A stretch of DNA of 64,000 nt from the NCBI RefSeq assembly GCF_015070875.1, contig NZ_JADDIV010000005.1:186001-250000 (forward strand), read 5' to 3'. This DNA comes from Ramlibacter pallidus. GTDB lineage: Bacteria > Pseudomonadota > Gammaproteobacteria > Burkholderiales > Burkholderiaceae_C. The position numbers and the translations under genes were made by a program. Below the pieces are notes generated by a model that had not been told where the DNA came from, searched no databases, and was given only the letters and a program-made list of their open reading frames with translations. This document shows, in pieces, positions 63,829 to 64,000 of the stretch (position 1 is its first letter; each line of letters opens with the position of its first letter).

Positions 63829-64000
63829 GCCTGCATTGTCGGCGCCCGGGGGAGGACGTGCGTCGGAGCGGTCCGGGTCCGGGTGTGGGAGGGGTTGGCG
63901 CGGCTTTGCCGCTTTGCCGCTATGAGTGACAGGGCGGGACGGGGGTCCGGGCACCCGCTCTCCGGTCCAGGCTCGCTCTATTGCCGGTCATGGAGAACAT

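Noticed and set aside
63829..64000. Start of another gene at the window end
   Set aside because: An ATG occurs near the last bases, but too little sequence is left to support a gene.

Overview
The window is a GC-rich, densely packed chromosomal stretch from a betaproteobacterium. The gene content and order (DUF3683 FAD/Fe-S fusion, FmdB-DUF502-aspS-nudB-clsB run, Bug-type binding proteins, ubiE...ubiJ-ubiB) point to Burkholderiales, most likely Comamonadaceae (a Ramlibacter/Variovorax-like organism). That placement is inferred from protein resemblance, not from an rRNA gene. I saw no tRNA, rRNA, CRISPR array, prophage or insertion-sequence transposase.

Layout. 1-4836 (minus): 5'-truncated window copy of valS preceded by an aromatic-degradation-like set (VOC protein, FAD monooxygenase, DUF2783). 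5077-7533 (plus): rubrerythrin, a CCG/4Fe-4S protein and DUF3501, a peroxide/redox trio. 7534-12505 (minus): complete ugpBAECQ glycerol-3-phosphate uptake operon with an internal terminator after ugpB and a possible Pho box upstream. 12695-17025: a 1298-residue DUF3683/FAD-oxidase/Fe-S fusion and a HIT protein. 17164-20248: a secreted protein with two FecR domains followed by a TpsB-type outer-membrane transporter that has no TpsA partner here. 20272-24659: DUF971, ubiE, a Tim44-like protein, ubiJ and ubiB (ubiquinone synthesis). 24719-31577: sodium:solute symporter, then FmdB, DUF502, aspS, nudB, an EEP-family phosphodiesterase and clsB. 31580-36403: ligase-associated exonuclease, a saccharopine-dehydrogenase-like protein, two consecutive genes each broken by a one-base loss in a G run, and an ATP-dependent DNA ligase; the matching Lhr-type helicase lies at 47624-50086. 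36408-42078: a secreted matrixin-like protease, folE overlapping a BLUF blue-light sensor gene, an EamA transporter, DUF429, DUF2784, an NTF2-like protein and a cysteine-rich flavodoxin-like reductase. 42080-47622: a probable sulfate-ester operon (two Bug proteins, sulfatase, SulP) divergent from a MarR regulator. 50196-56337: a cell-envelope stress island (two BON proteins, metallopeptidase, holin-like, YqjD/DUF883 and DUF1328 membrane proteins) next to a CHASE3 histidine kinase and two response regulators. 56554-63828: a 51-codon small gene, moeB/thiF-like, ctpA, gpmA, rhodanese, grxC, secB, gpsA, a lectin-like lipoprotein and a thioredoxin.

Non-coding structure worth attention: a roughly 410-bp nested inverted-repeat (MITE-like) element between the moeB-like gene and ctpA; a related pair of inverted REP-like repeats around the aspS terminator; a perfect GTAGGA-N4-TCCTAC palindrome with relatives near other genes; a MarR operator candidate; and several good intrinsic terminators. 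The two neighbouring frameshifts are either assembly errors or the first steps of gene decay, and are the most directly checkable anomaly.
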